A DNA stretch of 42,726 nt, taken from CAYTGR01 sp964437445. GTDB lineage: Bacteria > Chloroflexota > Anaerolineae > B4-G1 > SLSP01. The translations under genes were made by a program, and so were the position numbers. The DNA is taken from NCBI GenBank assembly GCA_964437445.1, contig CAYTGR010000042.1, positions 1 to 42,726 on the forward strand, in the 5' to 3' direction. The notes below the pieces were generated by a model. It made no database searches, was not told where the DNA came from, and saw only the letters and a program-made list of their open reading frames with translations. Position 1 is the stretch's first letter; each line of letters starts with the position of its first letter. Shown piece after piece: positions 14,729-23,688 of this stretch.

Positions 14729-15646
14729 ATGCTCACCGACCAGTTAGCCCGTTACTTAGCTGCTTTAGAGCGCGAAAACGCCTCGCCCTATACCGTCAAA
14801 AATTACCGAACGGACATTGGGCAATTCCTGGCCTTCTGCGCCGAGCGGGGCGTGACCACGCTGGCGGGGTTGACACGCGACCTGATCCGCGATCACCTGG
14901 AGGAGCTGGCGACCGCCGAGTACGCCCGGCCCAGCATCGCCCGCCGCGTCTTTGAGCTGCGCGCCTGGGGCGATTTTCTCGTCCATGACCACGCCTGGGA
15001 CGACAATCTCTTCCGCAAGATCTACGCGCCCCGGCTGCCGCAACGTCTGCCGCGCTACCTGACTGTGGAGGAGGTGGAACAGCTGCTCGCCGTGCCGGAG
15101 CCGGCCTCGCCGCAGGGCATCCGCGACCGGGCCATTCTGGAGACACTCTACGCCTCCGGCGTCCGCGTCAGCGAGCTGGTGGGGCTGGACCTGCGCGACG
15201 TCTCGCTCACGGCCGGGGAGCTGCACGTCATCGGCAAGGGCGATAAAGAGCGGATCGCGCTGTTGGGCCAGCCGGCCATCGCGGCTCTGCGCATCTACCT
15301 GGAGGCCGGACGCCCGGCGTTAGTGGGGCCACACCCCACCAACGCTTTTTTCCTTAACCGCTTTGGCGGCCGGCTCTCGGCCCGCTCCGTGGACGAAATC
15401 GTGCGCACGGCCGGCCGGGCCGCCGGGATTGACCAGGAGGTGACGCCACATCTGCTGCGCCACACCTTCGCCACACACCTGTTAGACGGCGGTGCCGACC
15501 TGCGTGTAGTCCAGGAACTGCTGGGCCATGCCAGCCTCGCCACCACCCAGATTTACGCCAACGTCACCCAAAAACGGGCCCGCGAAATCTACCTGAAGGC
15601 CCATCCACGCGGGGAGGAAGAAAAACCGCCGACCGAGGCCCCTTAA
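14729..15646 (+). CDS. Tyrosine recombinase of the XerC/XerD type
   Basis: 305 aa. The N-terminal SAM-like core-binding domain (residues 1-90) and the catalytic domain (about 105-300) are both complete. Catalytic residues lie in YASGVRVSELVGL (Arg), VIGKGDKERIALL (Lys), HLLRHTFATHLLDGG (His-x-x-Arg), LLGHASLATTQIYANVT (His and the nucleophile Tyr). Xer enzymes resolve chromosome dimers at dif with FtsK. It cannot be assigned to XerC or XerD from this window, and no dif site or integrated element is seen nearby. The upstream in-frame region would overlap the promoter, and there is no ribosome-binding site, so a leaderless mRNA is likely. The end overlaps the terminator of the convergent gene. 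Confidence 0.88.
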   Translation: MLTDQLARYLAALERENASPYTVKNYRTDIGQFLAFCAERGVTTLAGLTRDLIRDHLEELATAEYARPSIARRVFELRAWGDFLVHDHAWDDNLFRKIYAPRLPQRLPRYLTVEEVEQLLAVPEPASPQGIRDRAILETLYASGVRVSELVGLDLRDVSLTAGELHVIGKGDKERIALLGQPAIAALRIYLEAGRPALVGPHPTNAFFLNRFGGRLSARSVDEIVRTAGRAAGIDQEVTPHLLRHTFATHLLDGGADLRVVQELLGHASLATTQIYANVTQKRAREIYLKAHPRGEEEKPPTEAP

Positions 15647-15662
15647 GCCGATCGGTCGGCGG
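15621..15662 (-). terminator. Terminator of the DUF4349 gene, overlapping the Xer 3' end
   Basis: Stem CCGCCGACCGA/TCGGTCGGCGG is followed on the minus strand by five T residues. It begins inside the last codons of the convergent Xer gene. Confidence 0.75.
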
Positions 15663-15670
15663 TTGACCGG

Positions 15671-16648
15671 TCAGGCGGAGTGTTTACGCCGCTCCCGCCG
15701 CCGGATTACCCAGACAATCAGCCCGGCCGGCACCGCCAATGGTCCCAACACAATCAACAGCCAGATCAGCCCATCCACCAATGCTCGCAGGATAGTACCG
15801 GAGAAACCCACGGCCTGCTCGGCAGTGCGGACCGGGTTCCAGGCCGGCAGGGGCGTGGGCGTCGGCGTGGGGGTCGGTGTGGGAGTGGGCGTGGGGGTGG
15901 GCGCCGGCGGCAGGTCGGGATTGACCTGCACTGTAATAGTGGAATAAGCGCCCCGATCAAACAGATAATTCATCCGCCCCTTGACCTGCTCAATGTCGGC
16001 TTCTACTTTCGCCAGCTCCGCATTGATCTGGAGCGACTCGGTCACACTCTTGGACTGCGCCAGGAATTCGCGGATCCGGTCACGGGTCGCCTCCAGGTTG
16101 CCCAGGCGGGATTGCAGGTCCACATACTCATCGGTGACGTCCTGTCCGGCGGCAGTCTCGTCCTGCACCCGCAGCGCGAGCTGCCGCAACCGTCGCAGCG
16201 AGGTCTCAAATTGATCCACCGGTACACCGAGAGTAATGGAAGCATACTTGTAATTCTGGCCCAGCCACTCCTGGTACCAGCTCCGGGCGCTGATGATGTA
16301 GCCCCCGGTATCCCCGGCCACCTGGGTGATCCGATCAATGGCGACGTCGGTATTTTCCACCAACAGCTTCATCTCCGCGTTTTTAATGATGACCCGATTG
16401 GGGCGATAAACACCGGCAGGTAACGTATCCCCGCCCGGTTGTGAGGGCAAAGCGCCCGGCGTCATGGTAGGCAGCGCCGGTGCCGGGGTCGGCATCATAG
16501 TAGGAGCGTCCCCAGCTGCCACTTCGTCCCTGGCTATGGCCTCCCTGGTAGCCGGGACGGCTGTCATTGTGCCGTGGGTAGCGCAACCGGCCATAATCAG
16601 GGTCATCAGAACCAGTACCGCCAACATGAAACGAGTGTGAGCGTTCAT
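15671..16648 (-). CDS. DUF4349-domain lipoprotein
   Basis: 325 aa. A signal peptide with lipobox LIMAGC predicts lipidation at Cys22. A PT-rich linker follows, then a DUF4349-type region (about 90-245) with KNAEMKLLVENTDVAIDRI, GGYIISARSW, ITLGVPVDQFETSLRRLRQL and a long heptad-like helix (about 165-225). A second PT repeat run and a C-terminal membrane helix with a basic RRRERRKHSA tail come last. The protein would be tethered at both ends outside the cell. The family's function is unknown. GGAGG lies 5 nt before the ATG, and a terminator follows the stop. Confidence 0.87.
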   Translation of the reverse strand: MNAHTRFMLAVLVLMTLIMAGCATHGTMTAVPATREAIARDEVAAGDAPTMMPTPAPALPTMTPGALPSQPGGDTLPAGVYRPNRVIIKNAEMKLLVENTDVAIDRITQVAGDTGGYIISARSWYQEWLGQNYKYASITLGVPVDQFETSLRRLRQLALRVQDETAAGQDVTDEYVDLQSRLGNLEATRDRIREFLAQSKSVTESLQINAELAKVEADIEQVKGRMNYLFDRGAYSTITVQVNPDLPPAPTPTPTPTPTPTPTPTPLPAWNPVRTAEQAVGFSGTILRALVDGLIWLLIVLGPLAVPAGLIVWVIRRRERRKHSA

Positions 16649-16819
16649 CTTTTCCTCCCCCCTAATTTTTCTCCCCCTAAGATTACAGAAACTGACCGCA
16701 GGCGACCAGCCCGCCCTCCGCGGCCCAACCTCTCAATTCATTTCATTTCACGCCGCCGACCAGGAAAATGTTCATTTCGCAAGTAAGGATAAAACGCCCC
16801 CGCCGGCCTTTGGCACCTG

Positions 16820-16915
16820 TTGCCTTTTTGAATGCTTATGCTACACTGAAATCATAACGCACACCGTGGGTAGCTCGGCGAAGTGCCCACAAAAGGACCT
16901 TGTAGCCACAAGGTC
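16820..16915 (+). promoter_or_regulatory. Promoter and structured leader upstream of the cyclase-ATPase gene
   Basis: The 350-nt gap 16649-16998 holds no ORF. TTGCCT (16820-16825), a 16-nt spacer and TACACT (16842-16847) form a promoter. The RNA would then show two consecutive stems: GTGGG with CCCAC (16866-16890) and a perfect GACCTTGT/ACAAGGTC hairpin (16896-16915). A second possible -10 (TACAAT, 16940-16945) lies nearer the gene. No known riboswitch class is recognised. Confidence 0.45.
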
Positions 16916-16998
16916 GTCTAACCATGATCTGTTCTATGTTACAATGCAGACAGCATACCGGGATATGGATGAAATAGTTAAGGGGAAATGAGCATTAC

Positions 16999-19900
16999 AT
17001 GGAATGCCCACACTGCGGTTGGTCCAATCCCCAGCAGGCCCGCTATTGCGCCCACTGTGGCACAGCGTTAGCCCAGGGAGCTCCCGTCACTGGCCAGGAA
17101 TCGCTGAACGCGGCCCAGGAGGCGGTCCGCCGCCTGCGCCGCTACCTGCCGGCGGTGGTGGCCGAAGGCGTGCTCCACGACCAGGAACGGTTGCGGGGTG
17201 AACGCCGTGAAGTCGCTGTACTCTTCGCCGATGCCGTCAATTTCACCCGCCTCTCAGCTTCTTTAGATGCGGAAGCCACCTTCCAACTGATCAACGATCT
17301 GCTGGGCCGCCTGGTGGCCTGCGTCCATCGCTATGACGGTTTGGTGGATAAGTTCACCGGGGATGGGCTGATGGCCGTCTTTGGGGCGCCGGTCGCCCAC
17401 GAGAACGACCCCGAACTGGCCGTGCGCGCGGCCCTGGATATGCAGCAAGCCGCCGCGGAATTTGCCCCGATCGCCCAGGCCCGACTGGGCGCTCCCCTGC
17501 AAATCCGCATCGGCATCCACAGCGGCCCGGCCATCGCCGGCATCCTCGGCACGGCCGAGCAGGTCGCCTATACCGTCATCGGCGAGACGGTCAACGTGGC
17601 AGCGCGGTTGGAGGCCCGAGCCGAACCAGGTCACATCCTGGTCAGCGAGCGCATCTACCAGCAAACACAGCCTGTTTTCCACTTCCAGGCCTTAGAACTG
17701 ATGCAATTAAAGGGGCTGGATCAACTGCTCTCCGTCTATGAGCCGCTCGGTAGCCGCGCCGCCCCCCTGCCCACGCGCGGTGTGGCGGGAGTTCGGGCGG
17801 TCTTTTTGGGACGCGACCACGAGCTGAACCAGCTCTGTACCCTGACCACCACGCTGAGCAAAACCCAACAGGGCCGGCTGGTCGTGATCCAGGGCGAGGC
17901 CGGGATGGGCAAATCACGCCTGATCAACGAATGTCTGGCCCGATTAGCCACCGACCGCCCCTTAGTCTGGCAGGGACGCGGGCTGCCCTATGCCCAGGGG
18001 ATTGGCTACGGGGTCTTCCGCTCATTGATGCAGGATGCCCTCCGCTCCAGTGACCAGGAAAGCGCCTGGGATAACGAGGTCTCGCTCTCCCTCCGCCCCT
18101 TTCTGTACCAGCTTCTGGGATTGCCGTTGGAACCGGCCGAGCAGGATGTGTTGCGATACCTGGAGCCGGAGCGCATCAAGGAACTGACCACGTTAGCTTT
18201 CCGCGAGTGGGTGTTAGGTCAGGCGCGCCGCCGGCCGTTGCTGTTCATCCTGGACGACTTCCATTGGGCCGATGACCTCTCACGGGACCTGCTCAGCTCC
18301 ATCATCACCCTGATCCATGTAGCCCCCATCCTTCTGATTGTGCTCACGCGCCCCCAGCCAGAGCTGCCCCCCGATCAACAGCTCACCGCCATAGATCCTA
18401 CAGCGCTCATGTTAGAGCTCACCCCCCTCAGCCGGGAACAGAGCCGGGCGCTGCTGGAGCATCTGGTGGCGCTGGAACAATTACCGGAGTCCTTGATTGA
18501 GACCATCTTGACCCGCGCTGAAGGCAATCCCTTCTACCTGGAAGAATTTGTCCGCATGTTGATTGAAAAGGAGGCCTTGCGACCGGGCGCAACCCGCTGG
18601 GAGGTCGCCCCGGACGTGGCCTTGCAAGAGTTGGAAATCCCCACCTCCCTCCAGGGGCTAATCATGGCCCGCGTGGACCGTTTACCGGAGAATCTGCAAC
18701 AGATCCTCCGCCAGGCAGCCATTATCGGTATGCAATTTAGCGCGCGCCTGTTGGAAGAGATGGCCCATCGCCTGCGGGGCAGCGCCAATGTACTGCCCGC
18801 GTTACAACGGCTCATGGAACTGGGGTTGCTGGTGGAACGGCCAGAAGCCGGGGAACAGGTCTACGCCTTCCGCCACATCGTCGCCCAGGAAACGATCTAT
18901 AACGGCCTGTTGCGCAGCCAACGCCCCACCCTGCACCGTACCGTAGCCGAAGCCATTGAGACCCTGGCCGCCTCTGACCTGAACAGTCAGGCGGAAGTCC
19001 TGGCTTTTCATTATGACCGGGCCTACCTGCGCGAAAAGGCGCTCTTCTACTCGCTGCTGGCCGGGGAGCGGGCCCGGCGTCGCTTTGATAACCGGGCCGC
19101 CATTGAGCACTACAGCCGGGCCATCCAGCTCTCGCAACACATCAGCGGGCACGACAGCGAACGCTGGCAGGCGGTCATCGGCCTGGGCGAGGTGGAGCAA
19201 CACATCGGCCAGTACGAGGAATCCATTGCCTGCTTCCGGGCGGCCTTAGATGACAGCCGCCAGGCCAGTGCCGAGGTCCGCGCCCAGGCTATGCTCCGGC
19301 TGGGCCAGGTCTGGGATAAACGTGGAAATGTGGAGGAGGCTGAGACCTGGCTCCGGCAAGGAATCTCTGAGGCTTACCGCGCCACGCCGCCGGTGCCGCA
19401 CCTGCAAGCCCAGATTTACTCGGAACTGGGGTGGCTCAGCTTGCGCCGGGGTAACCTGCCTGAGGCCCAACAATGGCTGGAAAAAGGGCTGGCCCTGGTC
19501 ACCGACACCACCCATTACGATGTGCTTTCCTCCATTCTCAACCGCCTGGGCGCCATCCATTACAACCGTGGCGCCTGGCAGCAAGCCATGGAGTGTGTAG
19601 AACGTTCTTTAGCGCTGCGTGAACAACTGGGCGACATCGTCGGCCTGGCCCGCTCCTACAATAACCTGGGTATCCTTAAAAAGAACAGCGGCGATTGGAT
19701 TGGTGCGCTGGAGAGCTATGAGGAGAGCCTGCAACTGATGGAACGCATCGGCGATATTGAAGGCATTGCCATTGCTTGCACCAACATTGGAAGTGTCTAC
19801 GTAGAGTCAGGTAAATGGCAACAAGCTGAAGACAAGTTGCTACGTAGTTTTACCATTGCACAACAAATCGCCCATCCATTTGAACTGGCCCAGGCCCACA

Positions 19901-20427
19901 TGAACCTGGGACGGCTTTACCTGTTACAGGAACGCTGGAACGAATGCGCTGATCACCTCAACGCAGCTATTCCGCTCTACCAGGAAGCCGGAGCACGGGC
20001 CAATGCCAGTCTCATTGATGCCTACAATTTAGCAGGCATTCTCAACCTGGAACAAGGCCAGAAAGATGCAGCCCAACAATGGGCCTGGCGTAGTTTTGAA
20101 TTGCTGCGCCAGAGCACCGGCGCTAAGACCGGCGACTCGGCCGAATGGGGCCGCTACGAGCAGCTGATGGGCCGGCTCAGCCAGGCCTCAGGCGATCTGG
20201 AAACCGCCCGTTACCACTTCAACTTGAGTCTTGCCATTTTCAAACAGGGGGGGCCGGAAATTGAATATGCCCGCACCCTCTATTGGAGCGCGATCCTCTC
20301 GCTGGCCCAGGAGCAGCCCGAACGGGCGCGGGGCGAATTGCTGACCGCCCGCCAGATCTTTCAACGCTTCGGGGCCATGGCCGATCTCCAGCGCGCCGAA
20401 CAAGGGTTGGCCGACCTCACAGCCTGA
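16999..20427 (+). CDS. Zinc-ribbon / class III adenylate cyclase / AAA-type ATPase / TPR regulator
   Basis: 1142 aa, cytosolic. Order: a zinc ribbon with Cys3, Cys6, Cys17 and Cys20; a class III nucleotide cyclase domain (about 70-240) with metal ligands Asp78 and Asp122, Lys118 in the purine-specifying position (favouring ATP), and Asn199/Arg203 in GETVNVAARLE; an AAA/STAND-like ATPase with Walker A GEAGMGKS (299-306) and Walker B LLFILDDFHWAD (about 414-425); then a long TPR-type helical array (about 650-1130). The parts are intact, so it could make cAMP under control of the ATPase/TPR sensor. The architecture is common in large-genome bacteria. The trigger is unknown. AAGGGG is 13 nt before the ATG, a loose ribosome-binding site. 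Confidence 0.88.
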   Translation: MECPHCGWSNPQQARYCAHCGTALAQGAPVTGQESLNAAQEAVRRLRRYLPAVVAEGVLHDQERLRGERREVAVLFADAVNFTRLSASLDAEATFQLINDLLGRLVACVHRYDGLVDKFTGDGLMAVFGAPVAHENDPELAVRAALDMQQAAAEFAPIAQARLGAPLQIRIGIHSGPAIAGILGTAEQVAYTVIGETVNVAARLEARAEPGHILVSERIYQQTQPVFHFQALELMQLKGLDQLLSVYEPLGSRAAPLPTRGVAGVRAVFLGRDHELNQLCTLTTTLSKTQQGRLVVIQGEAGMGKSRLINECLARLATDRPLVWQGRGLPYAQGIGYGVFRSLMQDALRSSDQESAWDNEVSLSLRPFLYQLLGLPLEPAEQDVLRYLEPERIKELTTLAFREWVLGQARRRPLLFILDDFHWADDLSRDLLSSIITLIHVAPILLIVLTRPQPELPPDQQLTAIDPTALMLELTPLSREQSRALLEHLVALEQLPESLIETILTRAEGNPFYLEEFVRMLIEKEALRPGATRWEVAPDVALQELEIPTSLQGLIMARVDRLPENLQQILRQAAIIGMQFSARLLEEMAHRLRGSANVLPALQRLMELGLLVERPEAGEQVYAFRHIVAQETIYNGLLRSQRPTLHRTVAEAIETLAASDLNSQAEVLAFHYDRAYLREKALFYSLLAGERARRRFDNRAAIEHYSRAIQLSQHISGHDSERWQAVIGLGEVEQHIGQYEESIACFRAALDDSRQASAEVRAQAMLRLGQVWDKRGNVEEAETWLRQGISEAYRATPPVPHLQAQIYSELGWLSLRRGNLPEAQQWLEKGLALVTDTTHYDVLSSILNRLGAIHYNRGAWQQAMECVERSLALREQLGDIVGLARSYNNLGILKKNSGDWIGALESYEESLQLMERIGDIEGIAIACTNIGSVYVESGKWQQAEDKLLRSFTIAQQIAHPFELAQAHMNLGRLYLLQERWNECADHLNAAIPLYQEAGARANASLIDAYNLAGILNLEQGQKDAAQQWAWRSFELLRQSTGAKTGDSAEWGRYEQLMGRLSQASGDLETARYHFNLSLAIFKQGGPEIEYARTLYWSAILSLAQEQPERARGELLTARQIFQRFGAMADLQRAEQGLADLTA

Positions 20428-20440
20428 AGCTTCTATCCTG

Positions 20441-20480
20441 GCAAAAACAACACGGAGGCCCTCAGGCCTCCGTGTTGTTT
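20441..20480. terminator. Bidirectional terminator
   Basis: A perfect 16-bp stem (AAACAACACGGAGGCC and its complement) with loop CTCA lies between the convergent cyclase and protease genes. T-rich runs follow on both strands. Confidence 0.85.
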
Positions 20481-20501
20481 GACCCAACGTCTGCCAACAG
20501 C

Positions 20502-22349
20502 TTACTGACCGTCGTCAGCAATCACATTAATCCCCACCGAGGCGGTTCCCGAGGGCAAATTCTGCAAATTGGCAAAGGCCGCTGCCCAGGTCGGATCGCC
20601 CACGTTGCCGGCCCAACTCTCATAGCCGCCAGCCCAACTCTCATAGCCACCAGCCCAGGTGGTATACCCGCCAGCCCAACTTTCATAGCCACCGGCCCAA
20701 CTCTCATAGCCGCCAGCCCAACTCTCGTAGCCACCGGCCCAACTCTCATAGCCGCCGGCCCAGGCATTAGTCCCACCAGCCCAACTCTCATACCCGGTGA
20801 TCCAGCTGTTGAACGAGCCGCTCCAGTTCGTTGTGCCCCCCGCCCAACTCTCATAGCCACCGGCCCAGCTTTCGTAACCGCCCGCCCAGCTTTCGTAACC
20901 GCCGGCCCAACTCTCATAGCCCTGGATCTTGAACTGGCCGGTTGCGGCATCATAGACCGTCCAACCCTGATAGTGCTGCGTCCCGGCCAGGTCGGCGGCG
21001 ATATCCATGCCCTGATTCGCTGTCCCCTCCAGGTCGGTGAAGACAGCGTCGGGGGCCCAGACGCGGCCCGCGCCCTGTTCCCAAATGCTGTAGGCGGCCT
21101 CGCCGCTATACTCGCTGAACTGCGGGCGCGCCGTCATCGCCAGCCGGTACTTGACCTGATCCGGCGTCAGAGCGGGATTCTCGCTGAGCATCAACGCCAC
21201 AATCCCCGACACCACCGCCGCCGACATGGAAGTGCCGGACATCTTGAAATAGCGGCCGTTGATCTTGTTCTCCGGGTACTGCTGGCTGAGGTAAGTATCC
21301 TCCTTCATCACGGAGACCATGTGAGCCCCTGGCGCGATCACGTCGGGTTTGACAAAAGCATCCAGGGTGGGCCCAGTGGCGGAGAACGGCGGGATATAGT
21401 CGTCGCCGAAGTTGGCCGGGGTATAGTTGTCGGTAAACGCGCCCACGGTGATGACGTAAGGAGTATTCCCCGGAACGCCGATGCTGAGGGGAGCCGGTCC
21501 ACCGTTCCCCGCACTGGTCACTACCACAATCCCGGCTTGCCAGGCGGCCATGACCGCCAGGTTATAGGGATCAGCCCAATAGGGAGCCACGGGCGTCGCG
21601 TACATGGAGATATTGAGGACCCGGATGTGATACTTGTTCTTGTTCTGGACCACCCAGTTGATCCCCCGCAGGACATTAGAATAAGTCCCGACCCCGGTCC
21701 GATCCAGGACACGCACAGCTACCAAATTGGCCGCCGGTGCGACACCCCGAAACTCCCGGTCAAGCGGTTCATAGAAGCTGTTAGCGATAATACCCGCCAC
21801 ATGCGTACCATGCCCGTTGGGATCCCCCGGCGACCGGAACAGCTGTTGCGTTTGGTACACTTTACCAGAGAAAGCATCATAGTAAGCCAGGAAACGGCTG
21901 TTCCGATTGTTACCAGGACCATAGTGAAGCGTAATGAAGCTCGGGTCAATGCCGGAATCCAGCACGGCCACCGTGACCCCAGCGCCCAAATCGCCCGCCT
22001 GCCAGACTTCCTGCGTGCCAATGGTCTTGGCAAATTCCACATCGGCGACCCCATTACAGGCCACCTGGACCTGGTAGTCCTGCGTCACTCTGACAACGCC
22101 GGGCAGCTGAGCCAACCGGGCCAGCCGATTCTGAGGCACGTCAGCGACAACGGCATTGATGATCTCCACTGTGTCCAGCACCTGCCCCTGGCACTGCCCC
22201 ACGGCAGCGGCGGCGGCCTTGCCGTCAGTGCCCTGCACAATGACCCGCACCAATGGAGAAGGCGCTGTAGGCCCTCCCACCAATGTGACCAATAGCACGG
22301 CACAAATGATCGGCAGAGTAATCAAGTTTCGGATGCGCTGTGTGTTCAT
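20502..22349 (-). CDS. Secreted subtilisin-like serine protease (S8) with a C-terminal WAGG heptad-repeat tail
   Basis: 615 aa. A signal peptide (about 1-27) is followed by an I9-type propeptide (33-95) and a subtilisin domain. The triad is intact: Asp131 (VAVLDSGID), His180 (NGHGTHVAG) and Ser374 (SGTSMSAA), with oxyanion Asn282. Residues 478-582 are 15 back-to-back heptads, mostly YESWAGG, with variants TTNWSGS, FNSWITG, TNAWAGG and YTTWAGG. A 33-residue tail ends DDGQ, with no sortase or membrane anchor. The role of the heptads is unknown; an exposed Trp-rich surface could bind carbohydrate or wall polymer. GAGG is 6 nt before the ATG. It follows the radical SAM operon but has its own promoter with a palindrome. 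Confidence 0.9.
   Translation of the reverse strand: MNTQRIRNLITLPIICAVLLVTLVGGPTAPSPLVRVIVQGTDGKAAAAAVGQCQGQVLDTVEIINAVVADVPQNRLARLAQLPGVVRVTQDYQVQVACNGVADVEFAKTIGTQEVWQAGDLGAGVTVAVLDSGIDPSFITLHYGPGNNRNSRFLAYYDAFSGKVYQTQQLFRSPGDPNGHGTHVAGIIANSFYEPLDREFRGVAPAANLVAVRVLDRTGVGTYSNVLRGINWVVQNKNKYHIRVLNISMYATPVAPYWADPYNLAVMAAWQAGIVVVTSAGNGGPAPLSIGVPGNTPYVITVGAFTDNYTPANFGDDYIPPFSATGPTLDAFVKPDVIAPGAHMVSVMKEDTYLSQQYPENKINGRYFKMSGTSMSAAVVSGIVALMLSENPALTPDQVKYRLAMTARPQFSEYSGEAAYSIWEQGAGRVWAPDAVFTDLEGTANQGMDIAADLAGTQHYQGWTVYDAATGQFKIQGYESWAGGYESWAGGYESWAGGYESWAGGTTNWSGSFNSWITGYESWAGGTNAWAGGYESWAGGYESWAGGYESWAGGYESWAGGYTTWAGGYESWAGGYESWAGNVGDPTWAAAFANLQNLPSGTASVGINVIADDGQ
20604..20918 (-). repeat. 21-bp coding minisatellite (15 units) in the S8 protease
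   Basis: 315 bp equals exactly 15 units of 21 bp encoding YESWAGG and variants. Trp and the second-last Gly are the most constant codons, while third positions vary, so the repeat is older than a recent slippage product. Confidence 0.92.
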
Positions 22350-22418
22350 GACAATCCTCGCTTTCTAACTGTTTTAAAACCAGACAACCTGACAGGCTAA
22401 TACTGTTTTCTTACCAGA

Positions 22419-22471
22419 ATTATACACTACCTTAGAACTAACAAACAATAGTACTATAGTACTATTGTTTG
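22419..22471 (-). promoter_or_regulatory. S8 protease promoter with a 30-bp perfect palindrome over the -35 region
   Basis: On the minus strand TATAAT (22419-22424) is preceded, 18 nt away, by TTGTTT (22443-22448). That -35 box lies inside a perfect 30-bp palindrome (22442-22471) built from two ATAGTACTAT-type halves. An AT-rich perfect palindrome overlapping -35 in a GC-rich genome is a likely repressor site. Confidence 0.68.
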
Positions 22472-22569
22472 ATGACATTCTTCACCTTACGGGGAAAATT
22501 ATGGCTCTTGTGGCCAGCGACGGACAATAACGCGGAACGCCATAACGAAGTGTAGACTTTAGCCAGCAG

Positions 22570-23685
22570 CTATTTTGAAGAGGCCCCCGGCACGCGATCC
22601 AGGTTAGCGTGCAGCCAGGGTTCTGGCTCATAGAGAGAACCGAAGCAAACCTCAGCCGCCGCTCGGCAACCGGCGCGACAGGTCGCCAAACCGGGACAGG
22701 GACGGCAAACCTCCGGCACGGCCGCGACGAACCCGGCCAGGGCCGGTCCGGCCAGGATTTCGGTGAGCGATTGCGAGCGCAAATCGCCAAGGATGGTGAC
22801 GGTGTGATTGCAGGGCCGCACGCGCCCGTCCGGGCCGATGGTCGTGTAAGCGTTCTCGTGCCCGGCCGCGCAGAACCCAAAGCTGAGGTGCGGGTAGGCG
22901 CGGATATCTACCAGGCAGGGCAATACCGGAATAGAGACAGAGGCAAAAAGAGAATAGGCGACCGCCAGTTCTTCCACCACGGCCAGGGCCCCCTGGACCT
23001 GCTCCACGGTCGGCAGCAGCTCCAGATGGCGTGCGCCCTCACCACCGGGATTAAAGCGATTGAACATGAGCGCCGTCGCCCCTAAGGCGATCATCATCTC
23101 CAATGTGGGCCGCACCTCCCCAATGTTCTCACGGGTAGCCACGAACACGCCACACCAGGAGGCCCCGGCCTTAGCCAGCCGGGCCATCGCCGCTAACGCC
23201 CGCTCCCAGCTGCCCGGCGTGCGGGTGAGCTGGTCGTGAGTCGCTGCCTCCGCTCCCAACAGAGTCAGCTCAAACATCTGCACGCCGTGGTCCAGACAAA
23301 AGTACAACGTGTCGGTATCCAGCAATCCGCCGTTAGTGATAAGGATACTTGCCAGCCCGCGGCGGTGGCAAAAGTCCAGCAAAGTCCGAAAATCGGGGCG
23401 CAACAGCGGTTCTCCACCGGAGAAGGTGACCGTTCGGCAGCCAGTCTCGGCCTGGAGTTTGGCGATCAGCTCACACCAGGCACGGGTATCCAGCTCACTG
23501 GTCACGAGCTCCGGCCGGAGTTTCCAAACATTGTAGCAGTAACGGCAATCCTGGGTGCAGCGCGGGGTCAATTCCAAAATGTAGTAAGTCCCCAGCAAGG
23601 GTTGACCGGTGAGCGCTGCCCGGCGGGCCTGCAGCGCCTGCTGCCAGTGCAGCAGGGTGGATTGCAGGCGTGCATAGACCGACAT
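22570..23685 (-). CDS. Radical SAM/SPASM enzyme, candidate peptide maturase
   Basis: 371 aa. The radical SAM cluster motif is Cys43-x3-Cys47-x2-Cys50 (TPRCTQDCRYCYN), with the SAM-binding GGEP at 90-93. The C-terminal SPASM domain is complete: Cys272-x14-Gly-x4-Cys292, then Cys327-x2-Cys330-x5-Cys336-x3-Cys340 and a final Cys347, enough for two auxiliary [4Fe-4S] clusters. SPASM enzymes mostly modify ribosomal peptides or protein side chains by radical chemistry. The start codon lies 3 nt after the stop of a CY-repeat protein, with a second paralogue just before it, so these are the probable substrates. There is no dedicated ribosome-binding site beyond GGACC, suggesting translational coupling. 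Other SPASM roles (sulfatase maturation, PQQ-type) are possible, but no partner for them is adjacent. Confidence 0.88.
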   Translation of the reverse strand: MSVYARLQSTLLHWQQALQARRAALTGQPLLGTYYILELTPRCTQDCRYCYNVWKLRPELVTSELDTRAWCELIAKLQAETGCRTVTFSGGEPLLRPDFRTLLDFCHRRGLASILITNGGLLDTDTLYFCLDHGVQMFELTLLGAEAATHDQLTRTPGSWERALAAMARLAKAGASWCGVFVATRENIGEVRPTLEMMIALGATALMFNRFNPGGEGARHLELLPTVEQVQGALAVVEELAVAYSLFASVSIPVLPCLVDIRAYPHLSFGFCAAGHENAYTTIGPDGRVRPCNHTVTILGDLRSQSLTEILAGPALAGFVAAVPEVCRPCPGLATCRAGCRAAAEVCFGSLYEPEPWLHANLDRVPGASSK

Positions 23686-23688
23686 GCG

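Noticed and set aside
14729..15646. Integrase of a genomic island
   Set aside because: The protein has the compact Xer length and motifs, no tRNA or attachment-site pair flanks it, and neighbouring genes are not phage-like.
20283..22295. 670-aa plus-strand frame opposite the S8 protease
   Set aside because: It mirrors the protease and its repeats (the LIA.GPT repeats are the antisense of WAGG heptads). The minus-strand gene has signal peptide, catalytic triad and ribosome-binding site.
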